Source of the DNA: Caldithrix abyssi DSM 13497
Lineage (GTDB): Bacteria > Electryoneota > AABM5-125-24 > Hatepunaeales > Hatepunaeaceae
DNA: 48,498 nucleotides
Direction: 5' to 3'
Assembly: GCA_945865405.1 (NCBI GenBank)
Contig: CAMBDS010000021.1
Coordinates: 1-48,498 of the forward strand
Below the pieces are notes generated by a model. It made no database searches and was not told the origin of the DNA. It was given only the letters and a program-made list of their open reading frames with translations. Of this stretch, positions 8,648 to 17,048 are shown piece by piece. The translations under genes and the position numbers were made by a program. Positions within the stretch are counted from its first letter, which is position 1. The number at the start of each line of letters is the position of its first letter.

Positions 8648-9301
8648 TTACTTACTGACAGTCGTTTTTGGCTTCAATTTATGACGAATCAGTTCGATAA
8701 TTGTTGGAATGAACGAAGCACCGACTATTATTAAGATTACAACGGTCAGGTTTTTCTTGATTAATGGGATGTTTCCGAAAAAGTAGCCGCCCCAGAGGAA
8801 GATAGAGACCCAAAGAAAACATCCGACGACACTATAAATCGTGAACTTGCCGTAAGACATTTTGCCTATGCCGGCAAGGAAGGGGGCGACAGTTCTGACT
8901 ATCGGGAGGAAGCGAGCGATGATGATCGTTTTGCCGCCATATTTTTCGAAAAATGCGCCTGTTTTGTCGAGATACTCGCGCCTTAGAAAGCGATAGTTTT
9001 TTTCCAGTACAGCGGGTCCGAGCCATTTGCCGATGGAATAATTTACGAAGTTTCCAGCGACTCCAGCAAAAAAGAGCAACCCATAGAGCAACCACGGGTC
9101 AAGCCAACCGGCAGCGGCGAATGCACCGACGACGAATAGGAGCGAATCACCGGGAAGGAAAGGAGTTACAACAAAACCGGTTTCGGCGAAGATGGTTAAC
9201 GTGACGAGGAGGTAAGTCCACCCGCCATAATTTTCCAGAATCGTTTGAAGATGTTTATCGAGGTGTAGAAAGAAGTCAACTGCGGCGAGGAGGAAGTCCA
9301 A
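8648..9301 (-). CDS. DedA family (SNARE-associated/VTT) membrane protein
   Basis: This is an integral inner-membrane protein of the DedA/VTT family, several members of which are implicated in flipping undecaprenyl phosphate or phospholipids. The 217 residues are typical. Visible features are the N-terminal E-TGF-V-PFLPGDSLLF motif with its conserved Glu and Asp, the G-N-x-Y-IGKW segment, the FEKYGGK then IIIARFLPIVRTVAPFLAG block with conserved Arg residues, and two C-terminal hydrophobic helices ending in a basic tail. It precedes the M16 peptidase gene by four bases in one likely operon. Family assignment is sure; the transported lipid is not. Confidence 0.95.
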   Translation of the reverse strand: MDFLLAAVDFFLHLDKHLQTILENYGGWTYLLVTLTIFAETGFVVTPFLPGDSLLFVVGAFAAAGWLDPWLLYGLLFFAGVAGNFVNYSIGKWLGPAVLEKNYRFLRREYLDKTGAFFEKYGGKTIIIARFLPIVRTVAPFLAGIGKMSYGKFTIYSVVGCFLWVSIFLWGGYFFGNIPLIKKNLTVVILIIVGASFIPTIIELIRHKLKPKTTVSK

Positions 9302-9445
9302 AGAGCGCTCGGATAAGATGAAATGAATTACAATTTAAGTTAGCTAAAGATACGAAATATTATTGATTTATCTAAATGGAAATGGGCTTGAGGATGTGGG
9401 AGAACTAAATTTGGGTGTTGGCGTTGGATTTGAAGAAGCTTAATT

Positions 9446-9471
9446 GCTGTCAGACGGGGGCATCTGACAGC
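9446..9471 (-). repeat. 9-bp inverted repeat downstream of the amidase
   Basis: The arms gctgtcaga (9446-9454) and tctgacagc (9463-9471) flank a G-rich 8-nt loop, 15 bases past the amidase stop. It could end the mltB-like/amidase transcript, but only a weak AT stretch follows. It may belong to the palindromic repeat population. Confidence 0.6.
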
Positions 9472-9485
9472 AGGGCATTTGGGGC

Positions 9486-10661
9486 TTAATGTCCGGGAGC
9501 CTTCTCCTGTTCTGCCAAAAAGTTCAGGATCGCGCCTCCAAGTTCCTCGGCGACCTTTTGGCGGAACTTCTTGTCCTTCAATTTTTTCTCCTCATCCTTG
9601 TTAGAGATGAATGCCATTTCGAAGAGGATGGCTGGCATCGAAGCGCCGATTAAAACGTAGAAGCCAGCTTGATCGACGCCGCGGTCATTGAGGCCGATCT
9701 TTTTGGTGAGTGTTTCTTGAATCGTACCGGCGAGATCTTCTGATTCACCTGTGAAAGTCGCTTGTGTCATCGTCATCAGGATGTAACTCTCTTCGGTCAA
9801 CTCCTTATAGCGGTTTTGCTCATCCTCGAAGCGGATCGCTTCATTTTCCAGCAGGGCGACCTGAGTGGCTCGTTCGGTTTTTGATGGGGCGAGGAAATAC
9901 GTTTCCATACCGTGAGCTTTACGTTGCTTGGCGGAGTTGCAGTGGAGGGAGATGAAAAGCTTGCCCTTGGCATTATTGGCGATGGAAGTTCGTTCAGAGA
10001 GCGCGATAAATTCATCGCTGTCACGGGTCATAACGGTTTTGATGTTCTTGCTCTTCAAGAACTTGTTGAGTCGTTGGGCGACATCAAGGGTGACGTCTTT
10101 CTCTTTCAAACCACCGAATCCAATCGCTCCGGGATCTTTGCCGCCATGTCCGGGGTCGATTATGACGAGGTCGAGAGCCCACCTGCTGCGATCATCTTTG
10201 GACTGCGGTGGAGGCGAAAATGGCTTTAGTGTAAAAGAGCGTTTTTCGGAGTCGAACGATAACTCTGATCTGGAGATCGAGTTAAGGAGTTTAACGATTG
10301 AGAGCGTTTCCGAAATGTAGTTGCCTTGAATCGCTTCAACGGGCATCAATAACTGCCAGACCGAGCCGTCAGCCAAACTTGCAAAAGGGGAGCCGACTGT
10401 GAGAGTAACGCTTTTGCCGGGGAAAGATAAGGTCAAAGTGCTGCGATCACTATCCGTAGAGCCGACCATCGCCTCTACCAATTGTTCGACGCTGGAATAG
10501 TAGGTTTCGCCCCTACGAAAGCAGGGGATCGAGTCGGTAACTTGATTATCGGTGATTAGAGGAATTTGGAAGAAAACGGGTTTTTCAAGCGCCGGAAGCG
10601 AAGATGAGAGGGTGACAGTAAGAATAAGTGCGACAATGATCATGGCAGCAAAGCGTCTCAT
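9486..10661 (-). CDS. N-acetylmuramoyl-L-alanine amidase (Amidase_3)
   Basis: This zinc amidase cleaves the bond between MurNAc and the stem peptide, as AmiA/B/C do in daughter-cell separation. The 391 residues have a signal peptide (about 1-25). An N-terminal domain (about 30-150) resembles a copper-amine-oxidase-like or AMIN-type cell-wall targeting module. The Amidase_3 catalytic domain (about 165-388) has zinc ligands His172 in DPGHGG, Glu187 and His240 in ISLHCNS, and catalytic Glu348 in FEMAFISNK. An insertion around residues 255-330 matches the alpha-helical regulatory block known in AmiB/C. Its start codon shares one base with the stop of the upstream lytic transglycosylase gene, so the two are translationally coupled. 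Confidence 0.94.
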   Translation of the reverse strand: MRRFAAMIIVALILTVTLSSSLPALEKPVFFQIPLITDNQVTDSIPCFRRGETYYSSVEQLVEAMVGSTDSDRSTLTLSFPGKSVTLTVGSPFASLADGSVWQLLMPVEAIQGNYISETLSIVKLLNSISRSELSFDSEKRSFTLKPFSPPPQSKDDRSRWALDLVIIDPGHGGKDPGAIGFGGLKEKDVTLDVAQRLNKFLKSKNIKTVMTRDSDEFIALSERTSIANNAKGKLFISLHCNSAKQRKAHGMETYFLAPSKTERATQVALLENEAIRFEDEQNRYKELTEESYILMTMTQATFTGESEDLAGTIQETLTKKIGLNDRGVDQAGFYVLIGASMPAILFEMAFISNKDEEKKLKDKKFRQKVAEELGGAILNFLAEQEKAPGH

Positions 10662-11845
10662 TAGTTAGCTATCAACGCACCGTTAAGTCGCATCGAAAGA
10701 GAATCGGCGAGCGACAGAACGCAGTCAGCGTAGTGAACCGAGTGGTTGTAACTAAGAATCGACTTTCGCATACGGGCTCGATCCGGCTTGTTAGGCCAGC
10801 CATTTTCTTTCAAGTAATAGCCAATGGATCGCGTCGCATCGGGGACGCCGTCGAGGTCGATGATACCGTCGCCGTTACCGTCCTGACCGAAAGACCTATA
10901 GCTGGAGGGGATGAACTGCGGAAGTCCAAAAGCGCCTGCAAATGACCCCAGTATTCCGACCGGGTTTTCGCCACCATGTTTGGCGACAAAAAGAAGGTCG
11001 CGAAGCTGACCCCTCGCCCATTTTGCACGTTTGATCATTCTGGCCTTCATTTCGACTACCTTTGCCGGGTCGTCTGTCAGAAGGTCGCGCTGAACAGTAG
11101 TGTGGTCGCCGAGAGAAAGGCTCCAATAGACATTAAAGACCGATTCTTTGCCGCGCCACTCACCAAGGTTAGTTTCAACTTTCAATATCGCAACCATGAT
11201 CTCAAGCGGGACGCCTTCGGACCTATGGGCAGATTCCAGAGCCATCTGATTGTCGTGCAGGAATTGTACCGATCTTGCTATTGACTCTGGTGTTAAATTA
11301 TGAAGATAGATGTCGGCGGTCTCAGTGAAAGTTGAATTTCTGACCAGTATTTCACTTCTGAAGGTAGCGCGGGGATCTTCCAGATAGTTGACGAGCTGTT
11401 CAAGTTCTTCCGTTGACCAGTTTGCGACCCGAAGTAACTTAACCAGATTTTTCTTTCGTGCATCGGGGTCATTGCTGAAAACAGGGTCGCTGAAATTAGC
11501 GTGTGATTCGTCTGGCTTCGGGGCAGAGATTTTGTTCCGGGGAGGGTTGTTTTGGAACTTTACTTCGGGTTTACTACCGACATTAACTTCTTTAGCCGGA
11601 GTGGTTAGCTCGTCGATCTCTGGCAGAACATGTTCTACAAGCGGTTTTGAATCTGCCGGAGTCATCGGGCGGGAAAATATGGCGGAGCTGTCTTCGGCGG
11701 AGAGTTTGGGGTTGGCGGCTGGAATCTGACCTTGCTTCTCAGTTGAAGACGGAGTCTTTTTTGCCAAGCGGTTATTGAGGCCGTTCATAAAGACGACAAC
11801 ACCGACGACGGCAAGCACTACGCCAAGTAGCGTCCAACCCTTCAA
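10661..11845 (-). CDS. MltB-like lytic murein transglycosylase
   Basis: This peptidoglycan lyase (SLT_2/MltB family) cleaves the MurNAc-GlcNAc bond to give 1,6-anhydro ends. The 394 residues begin with a single membrane anchor or uncleaved signal (about 5-22), then a low-complexity proline-rich periplasmic linker (about 30-125). The catalytic domain follows. Catalytic Glu224 sits in ILKVETNLG. GSFAGAFGLPQFIPSSY follows, then a calcium-loop-like DGNGDGIIDLDG and IGYYLKENGW. No lipobox Cys is present, so it is anchored by the helix instead. Pairing with the amidase in a one-base overlap suggests a small septal or cell-wall turnover operon. Confidence 0.92.
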   Translation of the reverse strand: MKGWTLLGVVLAVVGVVVFMNGLNNRLAKKTPSSTEKQGQIPAANPKLSAEDSSAIFSRPMTPADSKPLVEHVLPEIDELTTPAKEVNVGSKPEVKFQNNPPRNKISAPKPDESHANFSDPVFSNDPDARKKNLVKLLRVANWSTEELEQLVNYLEDPRATFRSEILVRNSTFTETADIYLHNLTPESIARSVQFLHDNQMALESAHRSEGVPLEIMVAILKVETNLGEWRGKESVFNVYWSLSLGDHTTVQRDLLTDDPAKVVEMKARMIKRAKWARGQLRDLLFVAKHGGENPVGILGSFAGAFGLPQFIPSSYRSFGQDGNGDGIIDLDGVPDATRSIGYYLKENGWPNKPDRARMRKSILSYNHSVHYADCVLSLADSLSMRLNGALIAN

Positions 11846-11935
11846 TTCAGATTGTCCTGTTTAAAAGCAGTAAGGCAGAGGTGCCGAAACTGTCTATTGA
11901 TATTATGTAAATCGAAATAAGAATGGTACTACTGC

Positions 11936-13696
11936 TCAATGGTTTATTGTGATCGATAAATATAACTCGCCGTTACCTCTCGCCCCAACTCTTAAGGGAT
12001 AAGTTCTGGAGGCTTTGATGGAGAATGTACTCCAGAAAGTCGGATTAGAAAGTAGTTCGGTAGAAATTCTGATGCCTGTGCCTTCGAGCCTGACTATTCG
12101 CGATCTGTCGGGGTAGGAGATTTCACCTTGATAAATCGGTAGTTCTGAAGTTTCGAAGTAAGTTAACCCGATTCTGACATTAGACTTACACTGTTTCTTT
12201 TGGAATTTCGACCGAAAAAATCCTGCAACCGCCCATGAGTTCAGTGGCTCATCAACTTCGGAATTGGCATGGGCACTCTCGATCCAGTTGGAAAATTCGC
12301 CCCAATCCGGCAGATTGTAACTCGAATAAAATCGCACACGCGTTGTACTGACCGGATTTAATCCAGAGTCACTCTTAGTGTCATGACGCGAAAAAATTCG
12401 GAGTCGCCAACCAAAATCATCGAATGTACCGACTCCCTCCAGAGTATTTTCCACTCTATCTACTGGGAAATCATCGCCTAATGCAGGGATTTCGTCGTCA
12501 ATCCTAACCGACGTAAAGGCGATATTCTTCAATTTACGGTAAGGAAAAGGTTGAATCAATGAAATTCCGGTGGCTGTAAAGCCTTGAGCGGTTCGTCCAC
12601 CCACATCAGCGGCGTGCAAGTTGTTGAACCGGGTCGGGAAATGGTCAATGGAGAGTTTAACGCCGGTATCAAGATACGGAATTTTAGCTGAAGATAGAAA
12701 GGCTTCTGCGAATTCACCGTCATTATTTCTAACCACTTCAAGTGCTGACTTGACTTCTCTCCATGCACCAGAAATCGAACTGCCGACCGCGCCCGCCTGG
12801 TCGCCATTTAAAGGATAAGGATCGGAAAGGGTGGGCGTCGGTTGAAGTCGGGGCGAAAATCGACCTTGCCAAGCCATCAGCCCCAAGTTGAGCTTCACTA
12901 TTCCAAGAGAGCCCGTGGAATAGGCTCCAAGACCGATCAGGCGTTCAGTCAGCGTCTCTCGCTTGACCGACTCACCCTCAGAACGATGATAGCCTCCGTC
13001 GCTTAAGCGTGTGACGGCTCCAGTGTTGTCTAATATCGCATCATATTTGCTGTTGGAAGCCATAGCGATCAGTTGAAGCGATTCGGATTTCCAGTTCCAA
13101 GCAACGCCTCGCAATGCATGGTTGACAACAGAGTTTGTAGCGGGAGTCAAGCGGAACCCGTTCTGACCAGTGGTTGACATGAAACTGCTTGTCGAACCGT
13201 AAACAGGTCGATTCCAGAACGTAATCCCCTGATGACCGAAAGTGGCGTTAAAGTCACCTGCAATAAAATGGGATTGACCCCGCCTGTAACTCAAGCTGTA
13301 GCGGGTAAGGTCGTTCCAGCGCGGTTCGTAGGCATCTTTATCGACAGTGGTCTGGAGACTCCAATTGCCCCAATCTGCCTTTGCGCGAGCTGTAGCGGCT
13401 TCGGGGCCACCCTGCCAGGTAGATGAGTGCGGGGGAGGTTGAACGAAAGCAGGATAACTGCCGCCGAGTTTCAGCTCAAAATGAAACGGTTGGGTTAAGC
13501 CAAGTAAATTGGAGGGATATTGAAATCCATCTAAGCCAATTTGGGTATTCTGCCTGCTTTCATTTAATTCGAATAGATCACCATCATCCGGAACAATCTC
13601 AATCGTTGAGAGCACAAGCTCAAGGCTGTCAAGCCGACCCCACTCAGCCACAGGTGAAGAGAACGTGAATAGTGCGGATAGGATTAGCTCTATCAC
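11936..13696 (-). CDS. Predicted outer-membrane beta-barrel protein, unknown role
   Basis: I do not recognise the family. The 586-residue product has a hydrophobic start that could be a signal peptide, though a short one. It is then almost entirely alternating-polarity strands with many aromatic residues (for example WGNWSLQTTV, GWRLRIFSRHD), the look of a large outer-membrane barrel. The C-terminus ends ELYLSITINH and lacks the usual final Phe or Trp. The start codon appears to be GTG, with AAAGG five bases upstream. Full-length barrels next to DNA-uptake-type genes exist in FCB genomes, but nothing here ties this one to that role. It is upstream of the mltB-like gene on the same strand with a 90-base gap. 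Confidence 0.7.
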   Translation of the reverse strand: MIELILSALFTFSSPVAEWGRLDSLELVLSTIEIVPDDGDLFELNESRQNTQIGLDGFQYPSNLLGLTQPFHFELKLGGSYPAFVQPPPHSSTWQGGPEAATARAKADWGNWSLQTTVDKDAYEPRWNDLTRYSLSYRRGQSHFIAGDFNATFGHQGITFWNRPVYGSTSSFMSTTGQNGFRLTPATNSVVNHALRGVAWNWKSESLQLIAMASNSKYDAILDNTGAVTRLSDGGYHRSEGESVKRETLTERLIGLGAYSTGSLGIVKLNLGLMAWQGRFSPRLQPTPTLSDPYPLNGDQAGAVGSSISGAWREVKSALEVVRNNDGEFAEAFLSSAKIPYLDTGVKLSIDHFPTRFNNLHAADVGGRTAQGFTATGISLIQPFPYRKLKNIAFTSVRIDDEIPALGDDFPVDRVENTLEGVGTFDDFGWRLRIFSRHDTKSDSGLNPVSTTRVRFYSSYNLPDWGEFSNWIESAHANSEVDEPLNSWAVAGFFRSKFQKKQCKSNVRIGLTYFETSELPIYQGEISYPDRSRIVRLEGTGIRISTELLSNPTFWSTFSIKASRTYPLRVGARGNGELYLSITINH

Positions 13697-13738
13697 CTGT
13701 GCCTTTGGGGAGATAAGATCAGGGTAAAATTTTTCTGG

Positions 13739-13755
13739 AACGTCTGGAAGACGTT
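13739..13755. repeat. 7-bp inverted repeat
   Basis: The arms aacgtct and agacgtt flank gga in the divergent spacer between the beta-barrel gene and the PorD-like gene. It could be a protein-binding site or another short palindromic element. Confidence 0.5.
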
Positions 13756-13847
13756 AAGCGTTAAACGATTAGGGCAATTAAATGACGACCGACGGCTGTT
13801 TCCAATAAGATATTTGCAACTCATTACAAATATTTATATTTTAGGTC

Positions 13848-14699
13848 ATGATCGAGAGGATAAAATCATACCTGTTCGGAATCGCCTGCCTGTTGTCACT
13901 TTGGGTGGCGACCGGTTTAAAAGCCCAGCATATCGATGCGAAGGTTGCTTTCCATACTGATAAGATATCGCAAGAAGAAAAGGACTTCTTGAAAGAGCTT
14001 GATGTCAAGCTCGAACGGGCAATTGAGTCGTATCGCTGGGAGGGAGCGAAGCGTAATTACACACTTCCAATAAGTTATGATGTATTCTGGGATAAAGCGT
14101 CACGCTCAGGAACAGTGCATAACTATACTGCGGGGTTGTTGTTGTCGCTTGAGACTGGTCTTGCACTCCGTGACAAGCGTGCCGAATTTCGCTTCTCGAC
14201 TGACGACTGGATCCATTTGGGTGAACCCTACGATCCGCTTACCGGCATTCTCGAGTTTTACACGTGGATCTGCCTTGCCTTCGACGCGGATCGCATTACG
14301 CCGCTGGGTGGAAACCTGTTTTATCAACAAGCGCGAGCTGTTGGCGAACGTGCAAGAGCCGAGGCACAGTTTTCACTTGGTTGGGATGACAGACGGCAAA
14401 TGGTCGCAAATTTGACAGATTCGCTTTATGTATCAGTTCGCAGAGCAAGGTTTCATGCCGAAGCGGGTAATTACTATGTTGTGGCAGGGAATGAAGCTCA
14501 AGCGAAAGCTCACCTTGCCAAGACAGTCAAATTGTTGACAGAGTCGAAATGGAGACATGCCGCATTAGAGATCGATGACCATGTTTTCAAGTTCGTCGAT
14601 GTCGATCGACTGGCAAAATCACTGAAAGATATGGGAATGGCCGAGGAGGCCTATACATTTGATGTATGGCTGAAGAGTGAGGAATCAGCTGAGAAGTGA
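13848..14699 (+). CDS. DUF4835 / PorD-like secreted protein
   Basis: This 283-residue exported protein resembles DUF4835, the family of PorD, a periplasmic factor needed for type IX secretion in Porphyromonas gingivalis. It has a signal peptide ending near GLKAQ (residue 27), an N-terminal beta domain, and the helical core with LTGILEFYTWICLAFDAD, then PLGG and YQQAR. After these come GWDDRR and a C-terminal TPR-like stretch (about 190-240). The conserved aromatic-rich helix before D-x-D and the PLGG turn are the main basis for the call. In Bacteroidetes this gene often neighbours coaBC/recN; here its neighbour across a terminator is coaE. A possible TTGCAA/TATTTT promoter lies so close to the ATG (ending 5 bases upstream) that the mRNA would be nearly leaderless. 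Moderately sure. Confidence 0.72.
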   Translation: MIERIKSYLFGIACLLSLWVATGLKAQHIDAKVAFHTDKISQEEKDFLKELDVKLERAIESYRWEGAKRNYTLPISYDVFWDKASRSGTVHNYTAGLLLSLETGLALRDKRAEFRFSTDDWIHLGEPYDPLTGILEFYTWICLAFDADRITPLGGNLFYQQARAVGERARAEAQFSLGWDDRRQMVANLTDSLYVSVRRARFHAEAGNYYVVAGNEAQAKAHLAKTVKLLTESKWRHAALEIDDHVFKFVDVDRLAKSLKDMGMAEEAYTFDVWLKSEESAEK

Positions 14700-14707
14700 C
14701 GGCGCGC

Positions 14708-14736
14708 TTGACATTTTCAATTTAATTTATTATCTT
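14708..14736 (+). promoter_or_regulatory. Promoter for the small Fn3-like gene
   Basis: A perfect TTGACA (14708-14713), 17-base spacer and TATCTT (14731-14736) lie ten bases before the ATG. The extended form TATCTTTA also fits the TAnnTTTG element used by Bacteroidetes sigma factors. The 5' leader would be only a few bases long. Confidence 0.6.
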
Positions 14737-14745
14737 TACCGTAAG

Positions 14746-15171
14746 ATGAAAACAAAAAACACCATACGCGGCTTTCGAGCCCTCTTTATCGGGCTGGTTG
14801 CCTTCACAGTCTCGGCACCGTTTATCGCCTCAGCTGAAGTAATCCAGAGCTTCACAGCAGTAAGTCACGGCCAGGAGGTCTATCTCCAATGGGCAACGAC
14901 TCAGGAAACCGGACTTGCGGCATTTCGGATTCAGCGCAGTTTCGATGGAAGATACTTCCACAATCTGCACACGGTTACACCGACGGGAAGTAACAGCAGC
15001 TACTCCTACATCGATGACGACCTCTTCAAGAGTAATCTTCAGACTTTTTACTACCGCATCGAAATTGCTTCGGCAAACCGACGGGTTGATTACTCCCTCA
15101 CTGAGAGAGTAGAGCTTGCCTTCTCAGGGATTAGAAAGACTTGGGGAAGCATCAAGGCGATGTTCCGCTAA
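14746..15171 (+). CDS. Small exported Fn3-like protein
   Basis: This 141-residue protein has a signal peptide (about 1-30, ending FIASA). It then has one fibronectin-III-like domain of the kind common at the ends of FCB surface proteins: LQWATTQETGLAAFRIQRS, then SYIDDD and TFYYRIEI. A basic tail ends WGSIKAMFR. I chose this ATG rather than one 69 bases upstream because the upstream residues would precede the signal sequence and overlap the previous gene, and because a good promoter sits between. Its function is unknown; it may be an adhesive or structural module. It ends just before a shared terminator with coaE. Confidence 0.75.
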   Translation: MKTKNTIRGFRALFIGLVAFTVSAPFIASAEVIQSFTAVSHGQEVYLQWATTQETGLAAFRIQRSFDGRYFHNLHTVTPTGSNSSYSYIDDDLFKSNLQTFYYRIEIASANRRVDYSLTERVELAFSGIRKTWGSIKAMFR

Positions 15172-15196
15172 TCCGTTACAACCGGGAAGATTTTTG

Positions 15197-15224
15197 AAAA
15201 GGGGTGCTCTGGCATCCCTTTTTT
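15197..15224. terminator. Bidirectional intrinsic terminator
   Basis: The stem ggggtgc (15201-15207) pairs with gcatccc (15212-15218), with one G-T wobble. It is flanked by an A-run on the left and a T6 run on the right. It therefore serves both the rightward small gene (stop at 15171) and the leftward coaE gene (stop at 15223). Confidence 0.85.
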
Positions 15225-15846
15225 ATTGCTTTTCCATCGCATCTGAAACGGCAAAGGTCAAAAGGACTTTCCATAAGTCTCTAGCTTTTGTTTCCAACTC
15301 TTCGACCGTGCCGTCGTTCAGTATCAGGTGATCCGCTCGCATTGCCTTATCATCAGGCGGTATCTGCCGCGCCAGCCTTTCTGCAGCCTCTTCCAACGAT
15401 ATCCCCAACCGCTTGGCACTGTTATCCAATAATACCTGATTCGGAGCAGTCACTACGACAATCCGGTCAAAATCCGATTCTATCCCCCACTCAAAGATTA
15501 GAGCCGCATCGAAAACGACTATTTTTGTCGTTGCTGACAATCGCTCCATTTCCAGTCGTGCAAACCGATAGAGAGTGGGGAAGGTGATGCGGGTGAGGTC
15601 GAGTTGATTTTCAGGGGTGCTGAAAGCGGCCTTGGCGAGTTGTCCCCGAATTATCTCGCCATCAGCATTGGCAATATGGTTGCCATATCTTGAGATTAGG
15701 TCCTTTCGCGCCGCATCGGTCTCAATAGCTCTGCGTCCCATTTCATCTCCATCGACCAAACGGGCTCCCAACTGTTTCCAGCAGGAGGCGACTGTTGACT
15801 TGCCAGCGCCGATGGGACCTGTTAAGCCGATGTGGAGTGGTTTCAC
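15223..15846 (-). CDS. coaE: Dephospho-CoA kinase
   Basis: CoaE catalyses the last step of coenzyme A synthesis, phosphorylating the 3'-hydroxyl of dephospho-CoA with ATP. The 207 residues are standard. The P-loop GPIGAGKSTVAS lies at residues 10-21. VDGDEMGRRAIE, the substrate-binding D region, follows, then the LIFEWG segment, VVTAP and the RLARQIP lid region with its conserved Arg. It starts 11 bases after the stop of the M24 aminopeptidase gene, suggesting co-transcription. The coding sequence ends against the shared terminator. Confidence 0.95.
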   Translation of the reverse strand: MKPLHIGLTGPIGAGKSTVASCWKQLGARLVDGDEMGRRAIETDAARKDLISRYGNHIANADGEIIRGQLAKAAFSTPENQLDLTRITFPTLYRFARLEMERLSATTKIVVFDAALIFEWGIESDFDRIVVVTAPNQVLLDNSAKRLGISLEEAAERLARQIPPDDKAMRADHLILNDGTVEELETKARDLWKVLLTFAVSDAMEKQ

Positions 15847-15857
15847 TATCCTGATGG

Positions 15858-16967
15858 CTACAGTTCGATCAGATGTTTGGGTGATTTGTTCAAAATCTCG
15901 CCTCCATCGGCAGTCACAACGACATCATCTTCGATTCTCACGCCACCGAAATCACTGATGTAAATTCCCGGCTCGATTGTCACGATGTTCCCTGTGACAA
16001 GCTTGTCTTTGGAATTTTTGAAGAGTCGCGGATGGCCGTGAACTTCAAGACCTATACCGTGACCGAGGCTGTGCGTGAAGTAGTCGCCGTATCCAGCGTC
16101 CGTTATGATTTTTCTCGCCAACAGATCGAGGTCGGCGCATCCGGCGCCGGGCTTCACTGCTTCAGCTGCTCTTTGTTGGGCATCAAGGACAATCGCGTAA
16201 ATCTTTTTCTGCTCGGCAGATGCTTTTCCAACGACAACCGTTCTGGTCATGTCGCTCGTGTAGCCATCGGCAATACATCCGATGTCGAGAGTGACGAATT
16301 CACCGGACTTAATCTTTTTCATGCTCGCTCTTCCATGCGGTAAGGCGGACCGGAGACCTGATGCGACAATCGGTTCGAACGCATCTCCTTCCGCACCAAA
16401 TTTCATGTGGCGGTAGGTGACCTCGGCCGAGATCTCCAACTCTGTAACTCCAGGTTTGATATCGGATAGCAAGGAGTTGAAAACTTTGTCGGTAATTTCG
16501 ACTGCGCGTCTTGTCGCGGCAATTTCAGCGGCTTCTTTGACAGCGGCGATCTGTTCAACTACAGCAGTGGTTTCGACGAGCGGTGCACTGGGAAATGCCG
16601 CCGTGAACGATCTGTGCATGTCGTAGGTTAAGCGGGCAATCTCAAAACCGACGCGGCCTCGAATTTTTATGGCTTTGTTCGTCTTTAGTTCACGCACAAA
16701 ACCGTCGGCTGCACTCGATCCTCCACCTGAAATGATGACGGTAGCACCTTTGACCTGTTCTTTGGCTTGGGTTACGTATCGCCCGTCGGTCAGGAGGAAA
16801 GCATCCTTACCGGTAATCAGCAGCGTGGCGTTTGAGCCGGTGAATCCGCAAAGGTAGCGAATGGAGGAGCTGCCTTCGTGGTGAATATCGGATAACTTGG
16901 TGAGGAGAAAGTTTGCGACGCCGAGTGAACGAAATTTGCGGCGAAGCGCGTCAATGCGATGCAGCAT
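15858..16967 (-). CDS. Xaa-Pro aminopeptidase / M24 peptidase
   Basis: This cytoplasmic M24B metallopeptidase releases N-terminal residues next to proline or splits Xaa-Pro dipeptides. The 369 residues comprise a creatinase N-terminal domain (about 1-130) and a pita-bread catalytic domain (about 140-365). All five metal ligands are visible: Asp in TLDIGC, Asp in TSDMTRT, His in HSLGHGIGLEVH, Glu in TIEPGIY and Glu in VRIEDDV. Length and layout fit PepQ/YpdF-like enzymes rather than the longer PepP, so the exact specificity stays open. An AGGA ribosome site lies eight bases before the ATG. It is followed by coaE. Confidence 0.93.
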   Translation of the reverse strand: MLHRIDALRRKFRSLGVANFLLTKLSDIHHEGSSSIRYLCGFTGSNATLLITGKDAFLLTDGRYVTQAKEQVKGATVIISGGGSSAADGFVRELKTNKAIKIRGRVGFEIARLTYDMHRSFTAAFPSAPLVETTAVVEQIAAVKEAAEIAATRRAVEITDKVFNSLLSDIKPGVTELEISAEVTYRHMKFGAEGDAFEPIVASGLRSALPHGRASMKKIKSGEFVTLDIGCIADGYTSDMTRTVVVGKASAEQKKIYAIVLDAQQRAAEAVKPGAGCADLDLLARKIITDAGYGDYFTHSLGHGIGLEVHGHPRLFKNSKDKLVTGNIVTIEPGIYISDFGGVRIEDDVVVTADGGEILNKSPKHLIEL

Positions 16968-17048
16968 TATAAAATCCTATTGAAATATCTATGATTTGCT
17001 GATATGATAGATGAATTAGATCGAGCCATTCGCCCGGTCACGACTCGT

